This document shows, piece after piece, positions 11,801 through 23,531 of a stretch of 64,000 nt of DNA. The stretch lies in NCBI GenBank assembly GCA_964304625.1, contig OZ199839.1, forward strand, positions 2,356,001 to 2,420,000, given 5' to 3'. The notes beneath the pieces are model-generated. The model did no database searches, had not been told where the DNA came from, and worked only from the letters and a program-made list of their open reading frames with translations. Position numbers and translations under genes: made by a program. Within the stretch, counting starts at the first letter, position 1, and the number at the start of each line of letters is the position of its first letter. The DNA is from Kudoa neothunni (lineage: Eukaryota; Cnidaria).

Positions 11801-14800
11801 ATGTATCAACATTTATCATTCGCCATTTTATGTAAATTCTAGTAATGGTTTTGTAAAGAGTCATAATTACCAATATTTAGTTTTCTTTATTATTTTACTC
11901 AATGGATCAATATTAAATGAATTAGAACCCATATATTTCACTTATCAAATATCCAACAATAAATTAAACCCCAAAATTCTCGTTAACATGAGTGAGACAG
12001 AAGACAGCAAATTGTCATGTCGAATCGCCATATATAATTCTAATGGAGTTATTAACAACAGAACTTTTTGTTCTGAATATGACTACAATGATATTGAAGC
12101 GGTAAATAATACATTTTGTCCTTTTCAATGCAACAATGGTGTTTCTGTTATATATGACTTTCTATCCGAGAGGCCACAATACGCAAAAATTTCTTATGGA
12201 GTAAATATGGTGAACACTCTCAAATCTACCATCTACGTTATTGGCTTCAAAACACGTATGGTTATTTTAGAAATACATTTTTCTTCAGGTAATGACTAAT
12301 TCTAGCCATTTTGGTTTACCCACAGGTGATAACAACCAAATTTTATATTAACGCATTATCCTACCGAGATGAAGGTGAGAGGTACAGATGCCCCATATAT
12401 TATAAAGATAGAAAGTACTCTACCAGAGTTGATATTAATGGTGACAGAGAGAAAATGGAATTATTAATGAACAGTGTATGCAACCAATTCCTTCCTTATT
12501 ATGAAATGAGGTGTCCAAGACAACCAAGTTTCTATTATTTTATGCCTGACAAATACATGAGAGCAAACTTACCAAGATATAAACCACAGTTAATTGTAAC
12601 TAGCACAACTTCTAATAATAAAAATAAATACAATTTAAAATTTTTGAATTCCTTTTCGGCGGAAATTTGCAATTTTAGAATAGGAGGTATATCTCGATCA
12701 ATGGTATACCCTCAGGAATACAAATCGAGTTGTGGTAAACGAATAGGAGAAGGAGGAACATACGCTCCAGAATGCTATGCCCCATGTACTGACATTCAAC
12801 TTGATCTTGAAGAATTTCCATTTGTTCATGTAATTATAAAAACAAGGTTTAATGATTTAAATGATTACTCTGGCCATATTTTAAACAAGTTTGGTAAGAT
12901 TATTTTATATCTGACTTTATTTATTCTAAATAAATTAATGTGTAGTGTTTAACGAATCAGCTTCAGCTGAGGACGGATTGATTTCAAGCATTACTAGTAA
13001 TGGTGTGGTGTTGAAGAGGAATTTTTACCAAGATGGGAAACATGATGTTCAATTCAATAGCTGTTACACAAAATTGAATACGGGATACTCCCCCAAACAA
13101 TCTATGGATCCAAACTTTGAATGTGATGTCGAAAATTGTCAACTAAATTGTTCCACGGTAAAAATAAGTGACCTCTCAGCTGGAATTGATTACCAGATAA
13201 AAGTAATGGGTGAAGTTACAGGTTATGGTCCTAATCAAGAAACGATGTATTTTATCACCTGTAAACTTATTGAACTAACGTATTTTATTACAATAATTTT
13301 TAATCATTAGCTAGTATTAAACATTTAAAGAATTATTCTATTTCATTGGGAGAAAAACACGGCACAATAAAACTGAAGGGGAAATTTGAGGAAACAGACA
13401 ATGAGGGATTTCCATACACCTGCGCTCTACATATCGGTTTAATGGATGAAAACCTATTTTATGAGGCAACCTGTTTGAATAACTATCCTTGTCGAAGTTG
13501 GTGCAACGATGAATACACTATTTCAGATATAATTCCAACGGCCAATTACATTATAAAAATTATTGTGAATAAAGAATATGGTGAAATAAAAATTCCTTGT
13601 AATTAATTAAAATATAACATTATATTTAACTAAAAGTGTCTTTAGTTCGTGGAGCTCTCAAGCTTACTTCTCGTTTTATCGGAGGTGGAATTTCAATCTA
13701 TGGGCGTTTTCCTTACGCAAATGCGTCAGATTTTACTTGCCGATATATCGTTTATATTGAAAAAGATGAAGCATTTCATCCAATTTACAACTGTTCTAAT
13801 GATACGAATATTTTTAAACCCAACAGAAAATATGAATATAATTTCACCTCCTATCTACCTACCCAAATAGAAAATTGTACAACTCTACCTTCGTGCGATT
13901 ACTTTGTTCTCACTCATCAATACAATGAAACTAATGAGTATCTCGTGTGCGTGAGGCCTGAGATAGGCATTTCTGAAACAGTGTGTAGAATGATTCCTAA
14001 AGGTGCCTTGAAGAATTTGTTTAGTTATCATAAATATTGTACAGTAGGTAACCAGTTTTAATCTATATACACATGCATATAAGATTCACTTAAATGAAAT
14101 CACCATATTGAAATAATTTAGGTAATAACTATTCATTTAAACCAAAACAAGGAAAAAACATTATTGTATTTATTAATTTAAAACTCTTTTTGAAATTTTT
14201 AGTCATAAATAATATTTTAATGCATTTAATGTATTTTCCCAAAATTTTTTCGAAAAATATTTTTTTATTTTATGTCGCATTAAGTTAGTTGAATAAAACC
14301 GAATTATTAACTTCTTGTTAGGTAGGATATTCTTGGTCTGATTTTAGCTATCCAATGAGAAGTGATAATTTAATTAACGAAGGGGTTAAGATAGGAAATT
14401 TTATAGTTGCGTTGTGGTTTCTTTTAAATAAAGAAAAAAATATTTTTTACGTGACGATGTATTGTCTTTTTATACCTCTTCATCTATTTAATACGCATGT
14501 AACACTTTTTTGGATTGCTTTCATCGAGTCCTCTTATATACGCGTTCGTCCGCAAAATCGAAATTACTATATATTAAATTCATTATATTATTATAACAAA
14601 ATGAAATATTCAAAAATATTGGCATGGTCATTAACCCTCTAACGGATTTGGGGTGTATTACACTCCAAATCACATTTAATATGGGTATAAAATATTACAA
14701 CCTTTTCATAGAAAATTTAAATTGAGGCTATTTTCTTATACTTATTAAACGTACCATGTATTAAAAACTTGGTTAAAATATAAGTTCAGGTTATGCCCAA

Positions 14801-16487
14801 AATAGTTCATCCTTTAACAGGTTTGGGGTGAAAACACTCCAGGGTTCTTTTGCTTATATTAACGTGAAAAATTATAAATAATTAGATGAGAAACTCCTGT
14901 TATATGCAATTGGCAAATTTCCAAGAAAATCTACAATTAGTATCCCACCTAATCCAATGCAGCATTCTTCGTCGATTGCTCGAAAGTTTCTGGTGGTATA
15001 TTATTGAGGCTTTCCTGTCTCCTATCAGATGGACGGAGAAACGTCGATTGTGTCAGATATATCGGGTTTTAATAACTAACAAAAGTTTATTTTTGAATTT
15101 TAACGTTGAAAGTACTTCCTGGGAAATTTTATTTTAATTATGCGCCAATTTGGATTGTGTAGACAAGTGGGATTATTTTAGCAAAAAGCTTGGACTAGTT
15201 GGACCGTTCTGGTGGGTGAATTAAGATGAGGGCTTTCATTGAATTTTTTGATGATTTCCACTCCTTTAATGGTGAGTTCGATAATAAATTGTTTTTTTAC
15301 GCCACTTAACGCAAGGCCTGTCTATCATTCGTTGAAAATAATCCATGATGATTAGGCCGAACCAGATTAAGTTTTGTAATAGATATAAATATACTCCAAA
15401 TTCTATCGATAGATTCTACTAAAAATTCTCAATTAAATTCAAATTTATTTTTTGAGTAAATTTAAGCATAAAAAAGGTTGCGATGTTTTTCACCCCAGAC
15501 CCGTTATAGGATGGAATTTTTCGCTAGCTTAGAGGGTTAATTATGTTTGGAAATTTTATTACATAAATTAAATTATAATAATTTATAAATTTCAGTGTTA
15601 TAGTAGTTTTTGTATTTTACAACGTAAAACCATTGAATATCGTGATTACTCTAGGTTTTTTTAGTAATACTCCATTTAGATTTAATTTGGTTAACGGTTG
15701 AGATTAAAAAACACGTATTACTTGACAAAAAGGTGATTTTTATATTTTGATTATTTGTTATCCTATTTAATTCTAATTACCTTCAAAATCGCGTAAAATT
15801 CCAAATTGAAATAAATTATTGCTCATTTAATATATACAAATTATGCAGCGTTTTTAAATAACTGTTAAAAGCTGGTTATTTAGTGTGAATTCCGTGATGT
15901 TTAAGTCTAAATAATAAATGTTTCTTAGGGCAACCAATAAACAAATCAAACTTAATTGATATTTTTTATGAGGTTGATTCGGGACAACTCATTGTTAACG
16001 CTATACTTCCTATGAATATACAGGACCAAAATGCCAAATGTGAATGGGAATTAAGAGACCACAATTCTGATGAATTTTCAATTGTGAAAGAATGCACTCG
16101 AACTAATCCTAATGACTGTAATGATAAGGAAACATTCTGCAGGAGATTTACCATAACCAATATTGGTGAAAATTATAACTACCACCTAACCGTATATTAT
16201 AGTAAAAACCATGAGGTCTATGGGACAGCAAAAATTTTACCAGGTATTTAAAATATATTGATCTTTTTAATTTAAATGTAATTTAGGCAAGAGTAATAAT
16301 AATAACTCTGATAGGTAACGTCCATTATCCATATACATACAATTTACATTTTTTAGAGCTAAATCATCTAACAAGTAACACACATGTACTATTTTGTTTA
16401 ATTTTTTTAAGGTCATTAATTTATGTCGTCGTCGGAGCGCTTTGTCTAATGATCTTGCTAGTGGTTATTTTCACTTTAGCAAACTAA
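11801..16487 (+). CDS. Cysteine-rich multi-module type I membrane protein, copy 1
   Basis: Nine exons: 11801-11831, 11881-12255, 12306-12893, 12946-13260, 13311-13598, 13646-14002, 15929-16243, 16287-16314 and 16412-16487. They sum to 2373 nt, 790 residues, with no frame problem. Exon 1 plus the start of exon 2 give a signal peptide (MYQHLSFAILFFIILLNGS). Exons 2-7 are all phase 1-1 and encode modules of about 100-195 residues with recurring cysteine spacing (C-x~17-C-x4-13-C-x3-C in most) and a Y-x-I-x-V strand. Exon 3 carries CPRQPSFYYFMPDKYMR and CYAPC; exon 6 carries EYLVCV. Exon 8 is a 28-nt linker and exon 9 a membrane helix (SLIYVVVGALCLMILLVVIF) ending TLAN. Introns are 43-97 bp except intron 6 (1926 bp), which holds a TTAA element and an exon-6 relic. 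The modules look FN3-like, by inference. The family is not recognised; a cell-surface receptor or adhesion role is only a guess from topology. Confidence 0.85.
14343..14403 (+). pseudogene. Relic of a duplicated exon 6 inside intron 6
   Basis: The frame through 14364-14403 reads NLINEGVKIGNF, close to NFINEGVKIRGHF in exon 6 of the third family member, preceded by an FSY resembling its LSY. The reading then runs into unrelated sequence. It sits just downstream of the real exon 6 of copy 1, so it looks like the 5' edge of a second exon 6 left after duplication and decay. The match is short, so chance is not excluded. Confidence 0.5.
14631..15540. mobile_element. piggyBac-type non-autonomous element in intron 6
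   Basis: TTAACCCTCTAACGG at 14631 faces an inverted ...agagggttaa ending at 15540, giving TTAA on both sides and about 910 bp in all. Just inside the left end is a near-palindrome, ggggtgtattacactcc, and a related block (ggtttggggtgaaaacactcc) recurs at about 14820; the right end has caccccagacccg. An 83-codon open frame at 14886-15137 is not a recognisable transposase. The element lies in a host intron and explains about half of that intron's unusual length. Confidence 0.75.
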
Positions 16488-17447
16488 AGTTAAAAAATTT
16501 TTAATTATTTTCTTTTAGATTTTTTCCTTCAATAGAGTAGTTTACATTGATTACACTTTTCGATTTTTTATATTTCACAATTATTTATCTTCAGTCTAAT
16601 TTATGCAATTATTATTGTTGTTCTTTGTAAAAGTCGATGATAAAAGCTATAACCACCTAAATAAACATCTACTTAAACTTAAAGAATCATAAATAATTGT
16701 CTCAGAATTATATCAACAATTGTTAGACAGTTTATTCTTCGTATTATTAGAAATAATACACTCAATAACTTTTCATATAAGTAATTTTTTTAAGATCGAA
16801 AGATTTTTATAATGTTAGCATTATTATAGAATTTAGAACTTGCTTAGACGCTAACAATCTTAAAACATACGAAAAGGTATATCATTTCCTTATTAAATCT
16901 CTAATAAACTTTTCTATATTATTTTTTTGGGCGAAAAATTACTTTATTTTAATTCATAGCCTTTCTATGGAGGTATTAGGGTTTATAATGTAAATTGGGT
17001 AAACCGATGTGTAATGTAAAGTTAAAATTTAATTTTATTTGTTTATATAAATATACCTATTGAATTCATATCACAACTCACAACATTCGCGCGAAAACCA
17101 CCGAATTAAAATATATCACGTTAAATTGCATATTGTTTTTTATATGATACAAATATTTAAAAATATGAAATTTAATTCAATTATATTTGTCAACAAACTA
17201 TAATTTTTGGCTAAACTTTCCGGTTATTTAGAGTTGTTGGCACTGAAAAATGACGAATAATTATTCCCTATTACTAAATTCCATACTGGTTTAACCTATA
17301 AAGCATTATTCCGCCCGTTTGTGCGTGAGACCAATGGATCTTCAAATAAATATATATATTCTGTTGAAAAAAAATGTCTTTTCGATTTTGAAGCATCTTA
17401 GAGGATCCAAAGGTCTTATTCTTTCATTTTTATAATTATAAAATATA
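16488..17447. other. 3' flank of gene 1
   Basis: AT-rich sequence containing a candidate polyadenylation signal (aataaa at about 16661). No other feature is recognised. Confidence 0.4.
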
Positions 17448-20000
17448 TTAACGCTCGAATATCTGGAGCGGACCATTGTGGTCCATTTTTTAAAAAACCT
17501 TTAATATCTTTTCAGGATAATAAGTTATGAATTTCCAATCACGTATATTTAGTGTGTAAAGTTACTAACTATAATGTTAAAATATTAGATTTTCAGAATT
17601 AATCAGTTTGTGAATAAATGAAAAAACAAAAAAAGTTACATAAATACCTGAGTAGGACCACAGTGGTCCGTCTGAAACTAATGATCTAATAAACCTTTGA
17701 AACATTAAAAAAATTACCGAATTTTGAAAATGTAGTTTTATAACCGATTATAATTTAAATTAAGAACATTAAAACGTATAAATGAAATTTATGCTGCGTG
17801 GTCAGTGTGCTAGAAAACTTCTAAAACGAGTTCTGATAGAGAAATTAATTTTCTTTAAGCTGAAGATGAAAGTTTTGATGACGTATTATTTGAAGAAACA
17901 GAATCTGATAATGTCGATGAAACCATAAATGAACCAGTCAAGAATGAAGATGATTGCGATGTGAATGACAACGACCAAAGTATTGAAGATTCTTCAGAAA
18001 TCTCTTGTGTCTTGTCAAAAGACAGAGAAAAGTGATACAAATCTCCAACAATAACTGAGAGGAGAGTAACACAGGGGAATATACACACGGGGAAATCAGA
18101 ATTTTCAAAAGAAGAAAGACTTTTAGGACTGACTCCATTGAGAGAATTTAATAATTTCTTGACCCCTTTTTATACTAGATGAGATCGTATATTGCACAAA
18201 TATATTCATCAAGCTAGAAAAACCCCAACATAAAGTATATTGATTTGGAAGAACTGAACATATATTTGGATGCAATTATACTTATTGGAGTGGTGAAAGA
18301 TAAGAACGAGAATATTAGAGTGTTTTCGTGTGGAAAATACGGCCTATCACTCATAATAAAAAAGATATCTAGAAATCGCTTCGAAGAAATTACTGCTTCT
18401 ATTAGATTCGATACCAGACGTAGTAGAAATCGTAATGACAAATCAGCTTCAATTAGACATGTTTTTGACCGCTTCATAAAGATATGCAGGCAAGTTACCA
18501 TCCATCATCTAAGTTGACTGTTGGTGAGCAGCTTATAACATTTAGAGGACAATACCCCTTCAATATATTTATTTCATCAAAGCCTGGTAAGTATGGGATC
18601 AAAATCTTGACGTTATGTGATGCAACAAATGCGTATCTCTGCAACGCAAAAATATACATCGGCAAGAAAAAGGAATAGTTGAAAATAACCAAGACGAAAA
18701 TGTAGTGAAAGATCAACTGCAACCATACTTAAACAAATCTCGAAATGTAATCACAGATAATTTTTTTACTACGTTACCACTTGCAACGAACCTTATATAA
18801 CATAAGATTACCATTGTTGGAAAAGTAAGAAAAAATAAAAAATTGCTTGTTCACGAATTCCAGTCATTAAAGGGTACAGAAAATAAAATAAAATTTCTTT
18901 TTCAGGAAAAATATACTCTAGTGAAATTCAACCGAAAGGAAAATAAATCGGTGGTTCACTTAAGCTCTCAACATCGTAACGTTGAGATAAACAAGGAATC
19001 TACAATTCAACCAAAGGTGGAGTAGATACTCTAGACCAGCGTTCCCAACCTTTTTTGTATCGCGTCCAAACTTTTTCAAATGTATTGATTTTTAAACTTA
19101 AACTGCTTATAATTTTGAATCAAGCTTCATGCCACATTAAAATTAGAAAATGGCAAATATATATTTCATTAAAATTAAAATCTATTCGATCAGATATAAG
19201 TTTATTCTCAGATGGACTTTAAAAATTAACATTTTTACTTCTTCATTCAGTCAAAAACCGCGTTAAGTGAAACTTGTGCTAATCCAAACCGAATCAGGCA
19301 AAACTTTTCTGTATCCATGGCTTATAAACAAAAATTAAATAATTAATATTTAAAATTAATCAATATTGTTTTTGGATAAGTCAAAAAAATGGGGATCATG
19401 GTCACAATGCGACAACATTGGAATTATCTCCATTCCGATTCTATTGAGAAAAAACCATGTTAAACGTTTTTATATTTTGTATATACATTAATCAGTGTTT
19501 CAGTATCATTTTAGGATATTCACATTCTCTTACAAATAAACGATGTCAAAAATCGAAGTATTTATTTCAATGTGCATCACACTGCCCAATTATCGCACCA
19601 TTATCCATGTCGCTTCAATGCCCGGGATTTTCCACGTCCTACAAGAGCCGTTCATTAAACGTTCTAAAATTTCCATGCCCAACATAAGTTTTCCACGCCG
19701 CAGGTTGTGGAACAATGCTCAAAATCGTATTATCCGTTGCTATTCCACCAAGAGAGCTACTCATCGTTGGCCGATGACAATTTTTTTCAATATAACTAAT
19801 ATAGCTGATTACAATGATTATCTCTTGTACGTTAATATAACTCCTTAGTTCCATAAAGACAATAAAAACCAATCAAGAAGAGAATTCTTGAAAATGCGTG
19901 CTGAAGAATTACTTGGAGACGACGATACTTCCAAATCAATCCAGACTAAAAAACAGACTATTTTTCCATAAACGTGCCTTAAAAAAATTTTTGGTGAATG
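17448..20000 (+). mobile_element. Decayed piggyBac-type transposon
   Basis: Left end TTAACGCTCGAATATC at 17448, followed by the palindrome ggaccattgtggtcc, which recurs as ggaccacagtggtcc at about 17657. Transposase pieces follow in order on the plus strand: an acidic N-terminus (17860-18035), the IYLDAIILIGVVKDKNENIR region (18263-18517), the catalytic core with TVGEQLITFRG (first aspartate replaced by glycine), TDNFFTTLPLATNL with the second aspartate, GVDTLDQ with the third (about 19018-19039), and RATHRWPMTIFFNITNIADY (from about 19752). Several frame breaks separate them. The conserved string after GVDTLDQ is interrupted by about 650 bp of unrelated DNA. I could not find the right terminal repeat, so the end given is where coding similarity stops. 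Confidence 0.75.
19037..19700. mobile_element. Possible hAT-type insertion within the piggyBac remnant
   Basis: Directly after the GVDTLDQ codons the sequence changes to cagcgttcccaaccttttt, a sequence typical of hAT terminal repeats in many animals, and transposase similarity resumes only about 650 bp later. I could not identify the opposite terminal repeat or an 8-bp target duplication, so the right edge is approximate. Confidence 0.3.
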
Positions 20001-20689
20001 CCTATTAATCCTTCCATTTTAATAAGGTACGATTTTGAAATTTTAGTTATTATCATCCTATTTCAGTTTATTAAAATTGCTGTAAATATAGAAATACAAT
20101 ATTCTTTAAAATGTTTTAGTTTTGTTTTGGATGAAATTTTAAGTACATATCATCCTGAGAATTTAAAATAATATCATGTGTATAATTTAATAGTATACAT
20201 TGGGATCGAAATGATTTAGTATTAGGGCTTTGTCATTTTATACTAATGCTACTAGCTCAAGCTTTAATAACATAATAAAAACACGTTTTCTGTTTCTATG
20301 AGTTATATTAAAATACTCTTGGTTTATTATGTAACATATGAAATCAAATGAATAATCCCCTCGCTGGGAAACAACATATCATTTACTGACTTATTGTAAG
20401 GGGAAGATTTTTTTTAGTTTCAGAAAAATATACACTCTATGATTATTTAAGAAATGAGCATAATATATTTTATTAATGTTTAAAGGATTATTCAGATATT
20501 AACACCTTATTTTTTAATTTTATATATTAAGATTAGTGTCAAATTCATATATAACTTTTACTGTTAAAAATTATTATTTTCAAAGTAAATAACAGTCATT
20601 ATTCATATTTGAATTCTGGGAGCTTTTTGACCAGTATATTTCTCATAGGGCTGGATTTCCGAAGTTAATAATATTGTGGCATACTAACC
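20001..20689. other. Intergenic, upstream of gene 2
   Basis: AT-rich sequence with no supported exon or repeat. It should contain the promoter of the second family-1 gene. Confidence 0.45.
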
Positions 20690-23531
20690 ATGATCAACTA
20701 CGATTTTTCCGTCGTCTTATTTTGTAAATTACAGTTGATTTTATTAGGTACAATATATAATTAATCAAATGTAGCATTATTAGTTAATTTGTTTGGTTGG
20801 CCTGTCCTACTAATATCCGATTACCTCATTTATCAATCTCTCAATGAAGAAACTGAAACCAATATTATCATAAAAATATCTTCACCAATAGAAAATGGAA
20901 CGATGTGTAAAATTTCTCTTTACAATTCCATTGGAATTATTCCACCAGGAAAGTTATGTATTGAAGCTGATAATGGTGGTGGGACAGATGATGAACGGGT
21001 TACGAGTTGCAAATTCGAATGTAGCACTTCCCTATCTATTTTAACGGATTTTCTAACCCAGAGATTACAGTATGCGATAATTTCTGTTGGTATAAATATA
21101 ATACAGCTGGATAAACCATCTGTTCTTGTATTTGGTTTTCAGACGCGTAACTTTTGATCACAACTAAATGCTGTACCAAATAAAATATTGTAGCTCCTTT
21201 GATATATCCTCAAGTGAAAACATCAAAATATTTTAGGTATCGATATTACCAAGGAAGAATCTTAGTGAAGTTTGGGTGTCCAATTTACTATAATGATAGA
21301 AAGTATCATAATGGTAATGTTGATGGTGGGATTTTCAGTGGTTATGAAATGGAAATTATGCTCAACCAATTTTTGCCTTATTATGAAATGAAATGTCCGA
21401 AACAGCCTAGTTTTTATTACTTTATGCCCAATAAATACATGCGCTCAATGTTATCTCTATACAAACCTCGGTCCATGGTGACACGACAACGTTTACATGA
21501 TAAATTGAATATATACAATATTTCTGTCTATAATTTTTATCCTGCAGACATCTGTCATTTTAGTATACGGGGCTTATCTGAAAAAGGTACAAAACTAAAA
21601 GAATTCACGTCCTATTGCGGTCAGAATTGTGCGTGTATCGGTTGTTACGCTCCTTGTCATAATGCTCAACTTGTCCTAGAGTTGTTCCCGGCAGTTGAAA
21701 TAGCAGTAAGATCTAGATATAACAATTTAACCGATTATAACTCAGGATATATACATAAAAATATTGGTATGATTATTTTATAATTCATTGATCAATTTAA
21801 ATGATGTTTAGTGTTGATTCGACAAAAAATAACAAACACAGGATTTTTATCAAATATAACCACCAACAGCGTTATATTACACAAGGAGTCATTCCAATCT
21901 GAAAACGATGTTTTACAATTCACAAATTGTCATACTAAATTATATATAAGAGGTCAGTCCCTTAAACTCCTTGAGGATAAATTCGAGTGTGAAGAAGTTG
22001 ACTGTGACACATTTTGCCATTCGCTAAAATTAAAGGACCTTATTCCGGGCACATCATATCAGATAGATATTAGAATTACCACGAAAAATTATGGTTATTT
22101 TCATGAAACGATTTTCTTTGTTACTGGTAATATATCTATTTATATATAGATTATTTAATAATAATAATAATAATGTATCGTTATCAATATTGATATTGAT
22201 AGAGGGTTATAAGACTATAAAGAATTATACCTCATCACTAGGTGACGAACCAGGAACGTTGAAAATAAGACCCATATTCGAAGAAACAGACGAAAATCAA
22301 TATCCATATACTTGTGAATTTTATATTAGTTTAAAGGATAGACAGCAATTTTATGAACCAATCTGTGTCGGCAATTATCCTTGTATTGGATTATGCAACA
22401 GTGAATATACCTTTGTAAATATTACCACGACTATTGATTACAGTATTAAAATTGTGGTTAATAAAAGACACGAAGAAATAGAAATTCCTGGTATCTAGTT
22501 TATATAAAAGTGAGATAATTTCCTGAGTAATTCTAGTTGTTGGGTCTCTCAAACTCAGTTCTAGTTATATTCGTTATGGATTTACTCTCTATGGAAATTT
22601 TCAGTTTGCAAAATCTTCCGAATTTTTATGCAATCATAATGTTTATGTCAAAGAAGCTAGAGAATACAAATTGATTTATACTTGTCTTGATTTTTCAGAT
22701 ATACTAAAACCCAAGGAGAAGATAAGCTACAATTATTCCGCTCCTCGATTTGATATGCTTGGAAAATGCACACAAACTCCATCATGTGACATGTTTAATA
22801 TAGAATATCAGTATAACGAAACCCAAGAGTATTTGGTTTGTGTGAAACCATTGGTGAATGTAACTAATGTCAAATGCAGAACGATCCCCAAAGGTATCCC
22901 AAGAATTATATCTTAATGACAATATATCAAAATAATAATATTTTTTATGTTAGGGCAACCGAAAAAACGACTCAAACCTAATAGATGTTTCTTTCAAACG
23001 TGTCAATAATGAATTTTTAGTGAAGACTAAACTTCCAAATTGGATAAGTGATACTGAGACGAATTGTGAGTGGGAGTTAAGAAATCCTGACGCGGACACA
23101 TTTCCAATAATCCAAGAGTGTTTTGGTAGCAGCGGAAAAGATTGCACTGAAATGGATATAATCTGCAATAGCTTTACCATATCTAATGTTGAAGACAAAC
23201 ACAGTTATCATCTGACTGTCTATTACACTAAAAATAAGGACGTCTATGGAATTGCTACAATCAATTTAGGTGTTCGAAAATTTGAATAAGCTATTTAACC
23301 ATTTTATATAGGTGAACTGGTAAGTAATAAGCCGAAAAAGTATTTTTTATTAAAGCAATATTTAACAACAATAGATATAATGTTTTAAGTTTGATGACTC
23401 TGTTAAGTAATTTTGAGGGATTGTCAGTTTTGATTAATTTTAGAAAAACAACAGTTATCGTCGTATCAATCATAATAATATTACTAATTACAGTTTATTT
23501 TGTAATTATATTTTGGAGGTATGATAAATAA
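20690..23531 (+). CDS. Cysteine-rich multi-module type I membrane protein, copy 2
   Basis: Nine exons: 20690-20723, 20784-21146, 21194-21766, 21812-22126, 22203-22490, 22537-22893, 22954-23269, 23312-23339 and 23444-23531. It encodes about 786 residues if the one-base excess in exon 7 is ignored. The signal peptide begins MINYDFSVVLFFNLFG. Exons 2-7 repeat the cysteine modules of copy 1, with CPKQPSFYYFMPNKYMR and CYAPC in exon 3, EYLVCVKP in exon 6 and SYHLTVYY in exon 7. Exon 8 is again 28 nt, and exon 9 encodes a hydrophobic helix (VIVVSIIIILLITVYFVIIF) ending WRYDK. Exon 7 is 316 nt against 315 in copy 1. The extra base lies in an A6 run at 22962-22967, just after the acceptor, and shifts the frame. 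A sequencing error or a recent inactivating mutation would both explain it. All other exons keep frame and consensus splice sites. All introns are short. Confidence 0.82.

Noticed and set aside
14355-14642. 95-codon open frame as an independent gene
   Set aside because: It begins in the exon-6 relic and continues through AT-rich intron sequence into a transposon end.
17448-20000. A domesticated piggyBac gene
   Set aside because: Several frame breaks, a lost first aspartate and an internal insertion point to decay, not to a preserved host gene.
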